Positions 16,717-27,382 are shown, counted from the stretch's first letter. The stretch is 61,967 nt of DNA from Micavibrio sp. (GCA_012960155.1 DUBU01000033.1:464-62430); one strand, 5' to 3'. Program-made: numbers and translations. Notes: a model not told the origin generated them from the letters alone.

Positions 16717-18324
16717 CTACTCCCATTCAATCGTCCCCGGGGGTTTGCTGGTGATATCATACACCACGCGGTTGATGCCGCGGACTTCGTTGATGATTCT
16801 TGTGCTGACGCGGGACAGGAATTCGTGGTCGAAGTGGTAGTAGTCTGCCGTCATGCCGTCGGTTGAAGTGACGGCGCGCAGAGCGCAGACATAGTCGTAG
16901 GAGCGGGAATCGCCCATGACGCCCACTGTTTTGACGGGGAGCAGGACGGCGAAGGCTTGCCAGATAGCATCGTACAGACCTGCGTTGCGGATTTCCTCAA
17001 GGTAAATTGTGTCGGCTTTGCGCAGGATTTCCAGTTTGTCTGCGGTGATTTCACCCGGCAGGCGGATGGCTAGGCCAGGGCCGGGAAACGGGTGGCGTTT
17101 TACAAAGTCAGGATGCATGCCCAGTTCCACGCCCAGTTCGCGGACTTCGTCTTTGAACAGTTCACGCAGCGGCTCAACGAGCTGCATATTCATGCGTTCG
17201 GGCAAGCCGCCGACATTATGGTGTGATTTGATGGTGACGCTCGGCCCGCCAGTGAAGGATACGGATTCGATCACATCGGGGTATAGCGTGCCTTGGGCGA
17301 GGAAGTCCGCGCCGCCGATTTTGTTATTGGCGCAGTCTTCGAACACCTCGATAAACAGGCGGCCAATGGTTTTACGCTTTTCTTCGGGGTCGGATACGCC
17401 GTCTAGTTGCCCCAAGAACAGTTCGCTTGCGTCTTCGTGGATCAGCGGGATGTTGTAGTGGTTGCGGAACAGGTCAACGACCTGCTCGCTTTCGCCTGCG
17501 CGCATCATGCCCGTATCCACGTAAATACAGTGCAGCTGGTCACCGATGGCTTCGTGCAGCAATACGGCTGTCACCGAGGAGTCAACGCCGCCTGAGAGGC
17601 CGCAAATGACTTTTTTGTTGCCGACTTGGGCGCGAATTTTCTCGATCGCTTCGGCGCGGAAGGCCGCCATGGTCCAGTCACCGTTACAGCCACAGACATT
17701 ATGCGTGAAGTTTTTCAGAAGCGCCGCGCCATGCGGTGTATGCACCACTTCGGGGTGGAACTGTACGGCGTAGAATTTGCGATCATCATCGGCGATCATG
17801 GCGTATGGCGCACCTTCGGACGCGCCAACAACCTTGAAGCCTTCGGGCAGCGCCGTGACGCGATCACCGTGGGACATCCAGACTTGTTCATGCGCGCCTG
17901 CGTCCCAGACACCGTCGAGCAGGCTATTATGTTCTTTGACATCGACATAGGCGCGGCCGAATTCGCGGTCATGGCCTGCCTCGACTTTACCGCCAAGCTG
18001 CTCCACCATGGTTTGCTGGCCGTAGCAAATGCCGAAGATCGGCAAGCCCATGTCAAAGATACCTTCGGGGGCGCGGGGGGAGCCTTCGTCCGTGACGCTG
18101 CACGGGCCGCCTGAAAGGATTATGCCTTTGGGTGCGTATGATTTGATGGCTGTGATATCGGCGTTGTTAAAAGGCCAGATTTCGCAGTATGTTCCACTTT
18201 CGCGAACGCGGCGGGCAATAAGCTGCGTGACCTGAGAGCCGAAGTCCAGAATAAGGATACGGTCATGATGTTCGATCAGATCTGTGTGGAGGTCTTCGGC
18301 GGTATTGGTCACATTAGAATTCAT
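16717..18324 (-). CDS. guaA: GMP synthase (glutamine-hydrolysing)
   Basis: The enzyme converts XMP, ATP and glutamine to GMP. The glutamine amidotransferase domain shows [20 protein letters not shown], the catalytic Cys in [10 protein letters not shown], and the His/Glu pair in QFHPEV. The PP-loop synthetase domain shows [18 protein letters not shown], and the dimerisation domain ends in the conserved PPGTIEWE. I choose the ATG at 18324 (535 residues) because AGGA lies about 11 bases upstream; an ATG at 18336 would add four residues but has no spaced site. It starts 4 bases from the convergent HEPN-like gene, so the AT-rich island sits directly against guaA. Confidence 0.97.
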   Translation of the reverse strand: MNSNVTNTAEDLHTDLIEHHDRILILDFGSQVTQLIARRVRESGTYCEIWPFNNADITAIKSYAPKGIILSGGPCSVTDEGSPRAPEGIFDMGLPIFGICYGQQTMVEQLGGKVEAGHDREFGRAYVDVKEHNSLLDGVWDAGAHEQVWMSHGDRVTALPEGFKVVGASEGAPYAMIADDDRKFYAVQFHPEVVHTPHGAALLKNFTHNVCGCNGDWTMAAFRAEAIEKIRAQVGNKKVICGLSGGVDSSVTAVLLHEAIGDQLHCIYVDTGMMRAGESEQVVDLFRNHYNIPLIHEDASELFLGQLDGVSDPEEKRKTIGRLFIEVFEDCANNKIGGADFLAQGTLYPDVIESVSFTGGPSVTIKSHHNVGGLPERMNMQLVEPLRELFKDEVRELGVELGMHPDFVKRHPFPGPGLAIRLPGEITADKLEILRKADTIYLEEIRNAGLYDAIWQAFAVLLPVKTVGVMGDSRSYDYVCALRAVTSTDGMTADYYHFDHEFLSRVSTRIINEVRGINRVVYDITSKPPGTIEWE

Positions 18325-18420
18325 GGCGTGTAACATCCTGATTTTGTGGATTTGCTGCTATATGTGTTTTAAACTACTGCCACGCAAAGCGAAACCAAAA
18401 ATTAATGCTTGTGAGGTAGT

Positions 18421-19164
18421 ATGAGCGCAGGAGTTAAAGCATTTATGACCAAAGTTCGTTGGCAATTCGCAGCAGGGTTACTGGCCGCCATGTTTACGAC
18501 AGGCATGTCGAGTGCTACGGAGTCGCAATTAAACCCTGATGCCGTTGATGATATCAGAGGTTTGATCACCTATATGGCCACAGAATTGCCCGTCGTGCAG
18601 AACCAGCAAAGCACATCGGCGCAGCAGAATTCTATTGAACAAATCGCCCGCCCGCTTAGTGATGTGCTGGAAGGGTGTTACGGCACGCCGAACGTCGCTG
18701 ATTACGCGATTGCGCTGCATATCGGTTTACAGAATGCCGTGCGCACGCATACAGATGCGCTATATATCAGTAAGGCCGAGACACAGTTTAACGAGCTGAC
18801 CAGCCATATCGCACAAGCCGCGCAGTGGATTGATTACATTGACCAGAGCTTTGCCGCGCAATACCCGCAGGCAGATAAGTTTTTAGACCAGCTGGATCAA
18901 ACAGGTATTGTCGAGGAAGAAGACCGCCGCATGACGCTGGAAGGTATCAAAAGTCATAATTTTCCAGAAACCGAGACTTACGAGATTGAAAACGTGAACA
19001 TCGTGCCGTTTCAATATTACGGGCCGTATTCAACGCTGACATCCCTTGATACGTTTGCCGATCAAGTCGAAGCGATGAAAAAAGCTGCTGCGGCAGGCGA
19101 TAACCAGTCCTTCTGGTCAAATGCGCCGACGCTTCCTGCGGACGATCTAACTTGCGGCAACTAA
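18421..19164 (+). CDS. Unknown secreted helical protein
   Basis: A 247-residue protein if started at ATG 18421 (GAGG four bases upstream). An ATG at 18445 has AGGAG eleven bases upstream and would place the signal peptide (WQFAAGLLAAMFTTGMSSA) nearer the start. The mature protein is mostly helical, with a Tyr-rich section (IVPFQYYGPYSTLTSLD) and two Cys. No family recognised. It is divergent from guaA across 96 bases. Periplasmic location inferred. Confidence 0.65.
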   Translation: MSAGVKAFMTKVRWQFAAGLLAAMFTTGMSSATESQLNPDAVDDIRGLITYMATELPVVQNQQSTSAQQNSIEQIARPLSDVLEGCYGTPNVADYAIALHIGLQNAVRTHTDALYISKAETQFNELTSHIAQAAQWIDYIDQSFAAQYPQADKFLDQLDQTGIVEEEDRRMTLEGIKSHNFPETETYEIENVNIVPFQYYGPYSTLTSLDTFADQVEAMKKAAAAGDNQSFWSNAPTLPADDLTCGN

Positions 19165-19255
19165 GCCCCTTTTTACGCTCTATTATATTAGTTGTGCAGC
19201 GCGCAAAATGATGCTGTAATGATGCCTCACAACAATTTGAATAGGGTTAAAAAAC

Positions 19256-20107
19256 GTGTGCGCCGCAAAACCAACGATTAGTTTTGAGTATTTTCCACCT
19301 AAGAGTGAAAAGGGTCTATCCAATCTGCTGACCGAGGTTGGGGAGCTTGTGAAGCTGCGTCCGCGCTTTATGACTGTGACTTATGGTGCGGGCGGCTCAA
19401 CGCGCGAAGGCACGATCAAGACGGTGAAAGAGATCTGGAACGCTCATAAAGTGCCGACGGGCTCACACCTGACCTATTTGAATACGACAAAAGAAGAGCT
19501 CGACCGTATCACTGATGATTTGTGGGATGCAGGCATTCGTCACATCGTGGCATTACGCGGGGATATGCCTGCCGATCTGTCATGGCCTTTGGATCCTGAT
19601 GCCGATTACTACCAGTTCACCAGTGACTTTGTAGAAGGTATTCGCGAGCGTCATCCGTTCGAGATTTCCGTCGGTGCGTACCCTGAAAAACACCCTGACT
19701 CCCCTGATCTAAGCGCTGATATTCTGGCACTTAAGAAAAAGTTCGAGGCGGGCGCTGATCGCGGCATTACGCAGTTTTTCTTTGATAATGACGTGTATTA
19801 CGAGTTTCTGGATGATGCCGCCAAGCATGGCTTGAACAAACCTATCGTACCGGGTCTTCTGCCGATTGCCGATTACGAGAAGATGCTGAGCTTTGCTGAG
19901 ACCTGTCAGGCCACTGTTCCCCATTGGCTGCGCGAGAAATTCGAGAAGTTTGCAGGCAGTGATGAAGATAAAGCCAAGCTGGCCACCGATATTCTGGCGG
20001 CACAGGTTGATGATCTGGCGGCCAATGGTGTGCAGCATATTCATTTCTATACACTGAATAAGGCAGGCATTACCGAAAAAGCCTGCAAGAAATGTAAGCT
20101 GGGCTAA
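19256..20107 (+). CDS. metF: Methylenetetrahydrofolate reductase
   Basis: The enzyme reduces 5,10-methylene-THF to 5-methyl-THF, the methyl donor used by MetE nearby. It has 283 residues, the normal length for bacterial MetF. TISFEYFPPKSEKGL carries the conserved catalytic Glu, MTVTYGAGGSTREGT and RHIVALRGDMP line the FAD/folate site, and FFFDNDVYYEF follows. The start is GTG, preceded by AGGG at fair spacing. Its stop overlaps by 3 bases the stop of the convergent membrane-protein gene, which separates it from metE. Confidence 0.95.
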   Translation: MCAAKPTISFEYFPPKSEKGLSNLLTEVGELVKLRPRFMTVTYGAGGSTREGTIKTVKEIWNAHKVPTGSHLTYLNTTKEELDRITDDLWDAGIRHIVALRGDMPADLSWPLDPDADYYQFTSDFVEGIRERHPFEISVGAYPEKHPDSPDLSADILALKKKFEAGADRGITQFFFDNDVYYEFLDDAAKHGLNKPIVPGLLPIADYEKMLSFAETCQATVPHWLREKFEKFAGSDEDKAKLATDILAAQVDDLAANGVQHIHFYTLNKAGITEKACKKCKLG

Positions 20108-20844
20108 GCAATTGTCGGTGCAGGTTCGCTTGCTGATTTTACTGCTTTATCGTGATCTGATGGCGCTGCTTTGTCATCGCGGATAAAGTTTTCATAGAAA
20201 GAGCGTCCACCGAGATAATAGCTGCCGCCTGTGGCCGCTGCCGCGAATGTACCTGCCACAGCCAGAGCCATACCTGCTAGTGCTGCGCTAGCCGCATCCC
20301 CTGAAGGGCTATCACCGCCGATAATATCGATAGCGGCTAGTGGCAATACAATCTTACCGAGCGGTGCCATGCTCTCGCCCAGCGCGTTGAAAGTATGTTT
20401 AATCGGCTCGAACTCGCCATCCTCGCCTACGCCACCGCGGCTAACTCCTGCGGCAACAATTCCTGCTGTGCCAAATAGCGCGCCGGCCCCCAATGCGGCT
20501 ACGCCCTCAAGGCCAGTGATATGCGTATCATCGACTTTAAATGCGGGCGTGTCGTCATAGCCGAAGTAAGATTCCTGAAAACTGTCGGGACTAATTAGCA
20601 CGGCGCCATGTTCTGCGAGCGCTTCTTGCGGTGCCTTGTAGTCTTCGATCATTTGAACAATAGATGCCCCAATATCGCGATAGCTATCCGCATGGTAGCT
20701 ACCGGGCACGATGCCAACGGCCTGCCCCAGACCTACAAGCGGCAAACATAGCGCTGCTACTGATGCGATAGAAAATGCCTTGCCGGCGACATTGGATAAC
20801 CAGCCCTTTTCAGGGGTATCAGATGGGTGTTGTGACGTGCTCAT
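20104..20844 (-). CDS. Unknown Ala/Gly-rich membrane protein
   Basis: A 246-residue protein with GGAGG before the ATG. Hydrophobic small-residue helices lie near 25-48, 112-135, 160-180 and 183-205 (AALAGMALAVAGTFAAAATG), separated by acidic loops. No family recognised. It lies between metF and metE but on the other strand, so it is unlikely to share their regulation. A good promoter is present upstream. Confidence 0.6.
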   Translation of the reverse strand: MSTSQHPSDTPEKGWLSNVAGKAFSIASVAALCLPLVGLGQAVGIVPGSYHADSYRDIGASIVQMIEDYKAPQEALAEHGAVLISPDSFQESYFGYDDTPAFKVDDTHITGLEGVAALGAGALFGTAGIVAAGVSRGGVGEDGEFEPIKHTFNALGESMAPLGKIVLPLAAIDIIGGDSPSGDAASAALAGMALAVAGTFAAAATGGSYYLGGRSFYENFIRDDKAAPSDHDKAVKSASEPAPTIA

Positions 20845-20925
20845 TATAACCTCCGTTTTACTTATCTCCCGTTCCTTATGTGATTAGGAACTGCAAACAA
20901 ATAAACAGATGTATCGAACACCATG

Positions 20926-20955
20926 ATCATATCCTCAAAATAATAATTATGTCAA
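20926..20955 (-). promoter_or_regulatory. Promoter of the Ala/Gly-rich membrane protein gene
   Basis: Read on the minus strand, TTGACA (20955-20950) and TATGAT (20931-20926) are 18 bases apart. The -35 matches perfectly and the -10 in five of six positions. The transcript would have a leader of about 75 bases. Confidence 0.55.
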
Positions 20956-21038
20956 ATATATTGTGAATTTGGACTCTTGAATGCCTTTGCCGCTTGGGTT
21001 TTAATAGTTTGTTCAATGCACAACCCATGGAGATATAT

Positions 21039-23369
21039 ATGGTTCTTGCTACTAATCTTGGATTCCCGCGTATCGGCGCTAAGCGCGAACTGAAAATGGC
21101 TGTTGAAGCCTACTGGAAGGGTAACTCTTCACGCGAGGACCTCATGCAAATGGGCAAGGATTTGCGCGCCCGTCACTGGGAACTGCAAAAAAATGCCGGG
21201 CTAGACCACATCCCATCAAATGACTTTTCATTCTACGACCAAATTCTGGACATGAGCTGCACGCTCGGCCTTGTGCCTTCCCGTTACAAATGGGAGGGCG
21301 GCAATGTTGATCTGGACACATATTTCGCGATGGCGCGCGGCGCCCAGAAAGACGGTCTGGATGTAACAGCCATGGAAATGACCAAGTGGTTTGATACGAA
21401 TTACCACTTTCTGGTGCCTGAATTTGAAGAGGGTATGACCCCTGCCCTGTCATCAACGAAGATTTTTGACCAATACCAAGAAGCCAAAGATCTGGGCATC
21501 CAGACACGCCCTGTGATGGTGGGGCCGCTAACATATATCAATCTGGGTAAACCGCAATATGACGGTTTTGATGCTGCAGCCTTTGGCCGTGCCGTCATTG
21601 CCGTTTACAAGGACATCCTGACAAAGCTTGCCGATATGGGCGCGGAATGGGTTCAGATTGACGAGCCATGCTTTGCTGTCGATGTTGACCAAAGCTTCCG
21701 CGATGCTGCCAAGGAGATTTACGAACAGCTATCACAGGTTACAGGCGTAAAACTGCTTGTTACGACATATTTTGATTCACTACGTGATAACGCCGATGCG
21801 TTCTACAGCTTGCCTGTAGACGGTTTGCACATCGATCTGTGCCGCGGCGCGGGTCAGGCCAACACAGCGGCCAATGATGCCGACGTTTTGCTGGATGAAG
21901 CGCTGAACAAAATCGGCGATAAGGTATTGTCACTTGGCGTGATTGATGGCCGTAACATCTGGAAAAACGATTTATCTGCTTCACTGGATAAAATCGAGCG
22001 TGCCGTATCAAAGCTGGGCAGCGATAACGTCTTTGTGGCGCCGAGCTGTTCTCTGCTGCACACGCCTGTTGATCTGGATAGCGAAACCGCGCTGGATGAA
22101 AAAATCAAAAGCTGGCTTGCCTTTGCGACACAGAAGGTTAGCGAAATTGCCGTGCTTGCCAAAGGTGCCAATGAAGGCCGCGATGCGATTGCCGACGAGC
22201 TAACAGCCAGCGATAGCGTGGCCGAGGACCGCAAAAGCAGCAAGCGCATTCATAACAAAGACGTGCAGGATCGTCTGGCCTCTATCACGCCTGACATGAA
22301 AAAACGTAAATCACCTTTTGCCGAACGCCGCGAAGTACAGCGTGCTGCGCTTAACCTGCCGCTATACCCCACGACATCCATCGGGTCTTTCCCGCAAACA
22401 CAGGACATTCGCAAGGCGCGTGCGGCCTTTAAAAAAGGCGAGTTGAACGAAGCGGATTACAAAGCTGCGATGCAGAAAGAAATCCAGACTGTTGTTGATT
22501 ACCAGCATGACGTTGATATCGACGTTCTGGTTCACGGCGAGCCAGAGCGTAACGACATGGTCGAGTATTTCGGCGAGCAGCTGGAAGGCTTTACCTTCAC
22601 GAAATTCGGCTGGGTACAGTCCTATGGTTCACGCTGCGTGAAGCCGCCGATCATTTTCGGTGACGTATCACGCCCGACACCGATGACAGTTGAGTGGTCT
22701 AAATACGCACAAAGCCTGACTGATAAAATCATGAAAGGCATGCTGACAGGGCCGATTACCATCCTGCAGTGGTCATTTGTCCGTGATGATCAGCCGCGCA
22801 GCGTGACAGCCACACAAATCGCGCTGGCTATTCGTGATGAGGTGTCTGACCTTGAAAAAGCAGGCATCAAGATGATCCAGATCGACGAAGCGGCATTCCG
22901 TGAAGGTCTGCCCCTGCGTAAAGCCGACTGGCAAGCCTATCTTGATAATGCGGTTGAAAACTTCCGCCTGTCATCTTGCTGTGTTGATAACGAAACACAG
23001 ATCCACACGCATATGTGCTACTCCGAGTTCAATGACGTCATTGACTCTATCGGCGCGATGGATGCGGATGTGATTTCGATTGAAACAAGCCGTTCGCAGA
23101 TGGAATTGCTGGATGCGTTTGTCGCCTATAAATACCCGAACGAAATCGGACCGGGCGTTTATGACATTCACTCCCCGCGTATTCCGACCACAGACGAGAT
23201 GGTTGCGCTGCTGGATAAGGCGGAGAAAGTTATTCCTGCTGACCAGCTTTGGGTAAACCCTGATTGCGGCCTTAAAACACGCGGCTGGTCAGAGGTTGAA
23301 CCAGCACTGAAAAACATGGTGACGGCTGCCAAGCAAATGCGTCAAAAACGCCAGAGTGCTGCGGCTTAA
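21039..23369 (+). CDS. metE: Cobalamin-independent methionine synthase
   Basis: The enzyme transfers the methyl group of 5-methyl-THF polyglutamate to homocysteine without B12. The canonical start [18 protein letters not shown] is at ATG 21039, preceded by GGAG (21029-21032); the frame extends further upstream but those residues are not part of the family. The length is 776 residues, against about 755 usual. Zinc ligands are visible in [10 protein letters not shown] (His, Cys), in IDEAAFREG and in the last domain in [12 protein letters not shown] (Cys). A 6-base inverted repeat TGGGTT/AACCCA (20995-21027) sits just before the ribosome binding site. I found no cobalamin or SAM riboswitch signature. 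Confidence 0.97.
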   Translation: MVLATNLGFPRIGAKRELKMAVEAYWKGNSSREDLMQMGKDLRARHWELQKNAGLDHIPSNDFSFYDQILDMSCTLGLVPSRYKWEGGNVDLDTYFAMARGAQKDGLDVTAMEMTKWFDTNYHFLVPEFEEGMTPALSSTKIFDQYQEAKDLGIQTRPVMVGPLTYINLGKPQYDGFDAAAFGRAVIAVYKDILTKLADMGAEWVQIDEPCFAVDVDQSFRDAAKEIYEQLSQVTGVKLLVTTYFDSLRDNADAFYSLPVDGLHIDLCRGAGQANTAANDADVLLDEALNKIGDKVLSLGVIDGRNIWKNDLSASLDKIERAVSKLGSDNVFVAPSCSLLHTPVDLDSETALDEKIKSWLAFATQKVSEIAVLAKGANEGRDAIADELTASDSVAEDRKSSKRIHNKDVQDRLASITPDMKKRKSPFAERREVQRAALNLPLYPTTSIGSFPQTQDIRKARAAFKKGELNEADYKAAMQKEIQTVVDYQHDVDIDVLVHGEPERNDMVEYFGEQLEGFTFTKFGWVQSYGSRCVKPPIIFGDVSRPTPMTVEWSKYAQSLTDKIMKGMLTGPITILQWSFVRDDQPRSVTATQIALAIRDEVSDLEKAGIKMIQIDEAAFREGLPLRKADWQAYLDNAVENFRLSSCCVDNETQIHTHMCYSEFNDVIDSIGAMDADVISIETSRSQMELLDAFVAYKYPNEIGPGVYDIHSPRIPTTDEMVALLDKAEKVIPADQLWVNPDCGLKTRGWSEVEPALKNMVTAAKQMRQKRQSAAA

Positions 23370-23389
23370 TATTTAAGGAGAGAAGCGTA

Positions 23390-24166
23390 ATGAAAAGATT
23401 TAAGCGTATATTTTTGATCCTGAACTGGAAGACGATGTTGATCGCCTTTCTATCAGTGGTGTCGACCTATTTCTGTATCAAAAGTGGCTTTACTGCTGAC
23501 TTTCCGCTTACCCTGATTGCCACGGCGATTGTGTTTCCGATCGTTTTTTCGATCGGTAATGCCTATAAACGTCGCGAGTCTGCACTAGACGATTACGGCA
23601 ATATGAAAGCGCACGGCCGCGCTATATATTTTGCAACACGTGACTGGATGGAAAAGCCCGATGAGAAGTCTTTGGCGCGCGCTAAAGAATTACTGGGTAA
23701 TTTGTTTGAGTCATGCCGCATTTTATTCTCAGAACCTGTTTCAAAGATGCGCGAGAACGAAGATGCCGTGTATAAAGGCTTTTCCGATTTATCTATTTTC
23801 ATCAGAGAAGAGCTGCGTCAGAAGGGTTTAGCATCGGGTGAAGTATCCCGCTGCAATCAATATTTGAGCAAAATGTTTGTGTCGTTCGAGGACATCAAGC
23901 ACGTATATCAATACCGCACACCCCGCACTCTGCGCGCGTTTAGCGATTTCTTTATCACGGTTTTGCCGGTCCTTTACGGGCCTTATTTCGCGTTTTTGGC
24001 GCTGGAAGAAGTTGCAGGAGGTTTGGAATATATTATGCCTATCCTGTTCAGCTTTATTCTGGTTAGTCTGGACAACATTCAGGATCATCTGGAGAACCCG
24101 TTCGACCAAATCGGCGAAGATGATGTCAGCATCAATGTCGAAGAATTTCTGGATCGCTTGTACTAG
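23390..24166 (+). CDS. Bestrophin-like membrane protein
   Basis: A 258-residue protein with GGAG before the ATG, 20 bases after metE. Two N-terminal helices (about 15-55) are followed by NAYKRRESALDDYGNMKAHG. A helical cytoplasmic section leads to a second hydrophobic pair (185-230). The end, DNIQDHLENPFDQIGEDDV, resembles the bestrophin C-terminal signature ELENPFG followed by Asp residues. Bestrophins are pentameric anion channels. The likeness is partial, so channel function is an inference. It might be co-transcribed with metE. Confidence 0.55.
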   Translation: MKRFKRIFLILNWKTMLIAFLSVVSTYFCIKSGFTADFPLTLIATAIVFPIVFSIGNAYKRRESALDDYGNMKAHGRAIYFATRDWMEKPDEKSLARAKELLGNLFESCRILFSEPVSKMRENEDAVYKGFSDLSIFIREELRQKGLASGEVSRCNQYLSKMFVSFEDIKHVYQYRTPRTLRAFSDFFITVLPVLYGPYFAFLALEEVAGGLEYIMPILFSFILVSLDNIQDHLENPFDQIGEDDVSINVEEFLDRLY

Positions 24167-24185
24167 CTCTACAGCGCCCAAATAA

Positions 24186-24215
24186 TTGACATAATTAATA
24201 TTATAAGGCTATAAT
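24186..24215 (+). promoter_or_regulatory. Consensus sigma-70 promoter of the subtilase-like gene
   Basis: A perfect TTGACA (24186-24191) and a perfect TATAAT (24210-24215) are 18 bases apart. The start codon is 33 bases beyond the -10, giving a short leader with TAGGG as a ribosome binding site. This is the best match to consensus in the window. Confidence 0.75.
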
Positions 24216-24248
24216 GGCGTGTGCTGAATTGGTAATAGCTAGGGTCTT

Positions 24249-26102
24249 ATGAGTACACGTATTATTCGCAGAACCATGATGCGGGTGTTGCCGCTTACAG
24301 GAATCAGTGTGGCTGGCGCAATTGCGTTGACCCCGATTTCAGGTGGTCTGGAAGCAGAAACTATGCCTGCGGATTCCACTCCCAGCTTTACTAATGCTTA
24401 TGGCCTCACTTACGAAGGCTATCTTACTTGTTCCAACAGTTTTGTGCGCGCGGCCCACATCGAAGACGGTGCCAGAAAATTTTTAGATGCGGATGAGGGG
24501 TTTACCCGACACGCCTTTTCAGCAGCACAAATCCTAAACGAGCGCAGTAACCTTGATACAGATGACTGCATTAGTGTTTCTTTGCTTGATATAAACCCCT
24601 ATTCCCAAGGTATGCCTATATTTTACGGGCTGACTGAAAATGATGTTGTGACTGTATCGTCTTATTTGTCATGGCAATTACCGTCAGCCACAAGACCACC
24701 GCCACAAAGACCCCAGTTGCCGCCCTTAAGGTTTGAACAGCCTGCACCGGATCCTAATCCTGACGATCGCGGGCCGCAAATGGCACCGCCAATTCAAGAA
24801 GAAGCGCCTCTGAGCGAAATAGACGAATTAGTACAACGTTTAATAGAAGAAGAGCGAGCAGAACGTAGCTTGGCTGCAGAAGCACGCCACGACGACCTGC
24901 TGATGCGTCGCTTGGAATATGCTGGCCCTTACACAATTGATTCCGAATTTTGGGATTCCGTATCCCACGCCATTGTCGTCTTGCCCGCAACTAATCAGGG
25001 CAACAAAGAGTACGATGCGAAAACAGTGCGTATGACCTATATGGATCGTGCAGATAGTCTTATCACAGTAGGCGCATTGGAAGATGATAACAGCATAGCA
25101 AGCTACTCAACCAATCTAGGCCCCGATTTTGTTTGGTATACTGCATATGATCAAGGCTTCTGCTTCCCATACTATGGCACAAATACAGAAATTCAAGATA
25201 TGGCAGAGCTGTTTAATCGTAGTGATATATATAACTCTGATACTGCTGATCTAGAGCATGCTATGGCAGGTATACCGTCTTGCATAATGCAAGGCACGTC
25301 CTTTGTCTCGCCCGATATCGGCGGCTTTATGACCCATGCTGTGCAGCAATATCCTGATTTGCACGAGATGGAAATCATTGTCGCCTCATATCTTGCGACC
25401 TCTCATAACATTACAGGTATGTCACCGACGGATTTCTACCCCAATAGCCGCGGACTTGGATTTAACGAGACAGCGGCAGGGCACGGCGCTTTTATGCCCA
25501 ATGTCTTCTTCCACTTCCTGTCTCAGCTGCGCGAATTTCAGAATGATGAGAGCATTGTGCCGAGCGAATATTTCCGCATTACGGGGTTTGCTGAACCAGA
25601 AGTACCATCGACTACGTTAGCGGTTGATTTTGAAGAGAATGGCACCGCCATCAGAACCATAGGCGAGTTTACTTTTATATTGGATAGCGACTTCGATGCG
25701 TCACGTGGTCCTGATGCCTTTCCCGATAGCATTGCGATCTACAGCCCGTCAGGCACGCAATATGATTTACCGCTACGTTATTCAAACCTGAACACAACCA
25801 ATCAAGAGATTACAGCCGGATTTTCGGTTTCATCCTTTTTAGGCGAAAATATTGATGGCACTTGGCACATTGAAGCCCCGCCGGGTTTCGAGATGGCGGC
25901 AGCCTCGCTCGAGCATGTCTATGCCGATATCTATTTTGAAAATACGATCAACCGCCTGATTGATTACGCCGTTGAATGGCATAATCAAAACCCTGATGCA
26001 ACGGCGACAATACATGGTGATATTTGGACGCAGTCCCCTGCCATTGCCAGTGAGCCGCAGCCACGCCGCCGCCAGAATAACGGTCTTGATTTCGACCTTT
26101 AA
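24249..26102 (+). CDS. Divergent secreted subtilase-like protein with P-domain
   Basis: A 617-residue protein with an N-terminal export signal (MMRVLPLTGISVAGAIAL). Subtilase (S8) landmarks can be traced. RHAFSAAQILNE (His88) sits where HGTHVAGI is expected. VVLPATNQGN (Asn249) matches the oxyanion Asn, LITVGALEDDNSIASYS the following strand, and IMQGTSFVSPDIGGFM (Ser351) the nucleophile. The Asp site is unclear (HIEDG at 70-74). A Pro-rich, then charged helical insert lies at 144-225. Residues about 455-565 resemble a proprotein-convertase P-domain (GTWHIEA). It is driven by a consensus promoter. It may be an active protease with an altered triad or an inactive homologue. Confidence 0.65.
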   Translation: MSTRIIRRTMMRVLPLTGISVAGAIALTPISGGLEAETMPADSTPSFTNAYGLTYEGYLTCSNSFVRAAHIEDGARKFLDADEGFTRHAFSAAQILNERSNLDTDDCISVSLLDINPYSQGMPIFYGLTENDVVTVSSYLSWQLPSATRPPPQRPQLPPLRFEQPAPDPNPDDRGPQMAPPIQEEAPLSEIDELVQRLIEEERAERSLAAEARHDDLLMRRLEYAGPYTIDSEFWDSVSHAIVVLPATNQGNKEYDAKTVRMTYMDRADSLITVGALEDDNSIASYSTNLGPDFVWYTAYDQGFCFPYYGTNTEIQDMAELFNRSDIYNSDTADLEHAMAGIPSCIMQGTSFVSPDIGGFMTHAVQQYPDLHEMEIIVASYLATSHNITGMSPTDFYPNSRGLGFNETAAGHGAFMPNVFFHFLSQLREFQNDESIVPSEYFRITGFAEPEVPSTTLAVDFEENGTAIRTIGEFTFILDSDFDASRGPDAFPDSIAIYSPSGTQYDLPLRYSNLNTTNQEITAGFSVSSFLGENIDGTWHIEAPPGFEMAAASLEHVYADIYFENTINRLIDYAVEWHNQNPDATATIHGDIWTQSPAIASEPQPRRRQNNGLDFDL

Positions 26103-27382
26103 GCCTCTTTTTTACGCAACACTGCCGCGAAGAAGCCATCCGTATTATGACGATGCGGGGCTAAACGCATGAAACCATTTTCAGAAGGGATGCCTTCCGG
26201 TACAGGAATTTGCTCAAACTCATCATTACGCGCCAAGAACGCTTCGATCTGTTTCTCATTTTCATCAGGCAGTAAAGAACATGTAGCATAAACAAGCTTG
26301 CCACCAGGCTTTACAGCCTTGGTTACACGATCCAGAATATCAGCCTGCACAACGACCAGCTCTTCCAAGGACGGTCCATAATTGCGCCAGCGCATATCGG
26401 GGTTACGGCGCCATGTGCCTGTGCCCGTGCACGGCACGTCCGTTAAGACAATATCAAATGTGCCTTTTTGGCGCTTGAGCCATTTCTTACCGCGGTCTTC
26501 GGATAGTGCGCGCAGTTCAACGATATCGTGAACCCCTGCCTTCTTGAGGCGCGGCTTCGCCTTTGACAGACGTGCTTCGTCAAGATCCATAGCCACGATA
26601 CGGCCTTTATTCTGCATGGCAGACGCCAGACACAGCGTTTTACCGCCAGCGCCCGCACAGTAATCCAAAACCTGCATTCCCGGCTGCGCATCACACGCCT
26701 GACCAATCAGCTGCGAGCCTTCATCCTGAATTTCGACCCAGCCCTTCAAGAAGGCTTTAGTCTTGGCAAGATAGGCTTTGCCCCTCACGCGCAGACCATT
26801 AACCGCGTACTCACATTTATCCGTTCTGATGCCTGACTTATGCAGGCTCTCCTGTGCCTTTTCAACGTCGCTGGACCATGTGTTTACGCGCAAATCCAGT
26901 GTTGCGGATGGGATCATGGCCGCCATTTCAATGGCGAAGTCATCGCCAAAGTAACCGCGCAGCTTCTCTTCGTATTGCTGCGGGCATTCGACCTTTACGG
27001 TTTCAGGCATATCATCATGCGCGAGAACCTGACCTTCCAGCGCTTTCAATATTTTGTGCTCGTCTTTAGAGAGCTGCTCTGCCCCATATTTAGAACCGCT
27101 GAATATTCTGTCGACATCCGCGTTCTCGCCCAGTTTCAACCAGACAATCATGCGATTACGCGGAGTGTCTTTGATTTTGAGCTGTTCAAGCCACCAGCTT
27201 AAGCGTGCGTGATGACGTACAATTTCGTAAGCGCTCTCGGCAATTTCGGCACGGTCTTTGGAGCCGATGTAGCGGCGGTGGCGCATATAATCGCCAACCA
27301 CGCCATCCATCGGGATGCGGCTGCTGGCAGCACATTTTTCCATTATTTCTAGATTCGCTTTTATACGGGCATCAGGTGTCAT
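26099..27382 (-). CDS. rsmB: rRNA cytosine-C5 methyltransferase (RsmB/NOL1-NOP2-Sun family)
   Basis: It methylates a cytosine of 16S rRNA, probably C967. The ATG at 27382 has AAAGGA seven bases upstream, giving 427 residues; an upstream in-frame ATG at 27433 is less likely. An NusB-like N-terminal RNA-binding part (1-140) precedes the catalytic domain, which has LDYCAGAGGKTLCLASAM for SAM binding, DVPCTGTGTWRRNPDMRW with one catalytic Cys, and YATCSLLPDENEKQI with the other. Its stop codon lies inside the end of the convergent subtilase-like gene (4-base overlap). In many alphaproteobacteria this gene lies between guaB and guaA, as it does here at larger distance. Confidence 0.92.
   Translation of the reverse strand: MTPDARIKANLEIMEKCAASSRIPMDGVVGDYMRHRRYIGSKDRAEIAESAYEIVRHHARLSWWLEQLKIKDTPRNRMIVWLKLGENADVDRIFSGSKYGAEQLSKDEHKILKALEGQVLAHDDMPETVKVECPQQYEEKLRGYFGDDFAIEMAAMIPSATLDLRVNTWSSDVEKAQESLHKSGIRTDKCEYAVNGLRVRGKAYLAKTKAFLKGWVEIQDEGSQLIGQACDAQPGMQVLDYCAGAGGKTLCLASAMQNKGRIVAMDLDEARLSKAKPRLKKAGVHDIVELRALSEDRGKKWLKRQKGTFDIVLTDVPCTGTGTWRRNPDMRWRNYGPSLEELVVVQADILDRVTKAVKPGGKLVYATCSLLPDENEKQIEAFLARNDEFEQIPVPEGIPSENGFMRLAPHRHNTDGFFAAVLRKKEA

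Noticed and set aside
20845-21038. Cobalamin or SAM riboswitch before metE
   Set aside because: No cobalamin-box or SAM-II core and too little space; only a short hairpin is present.
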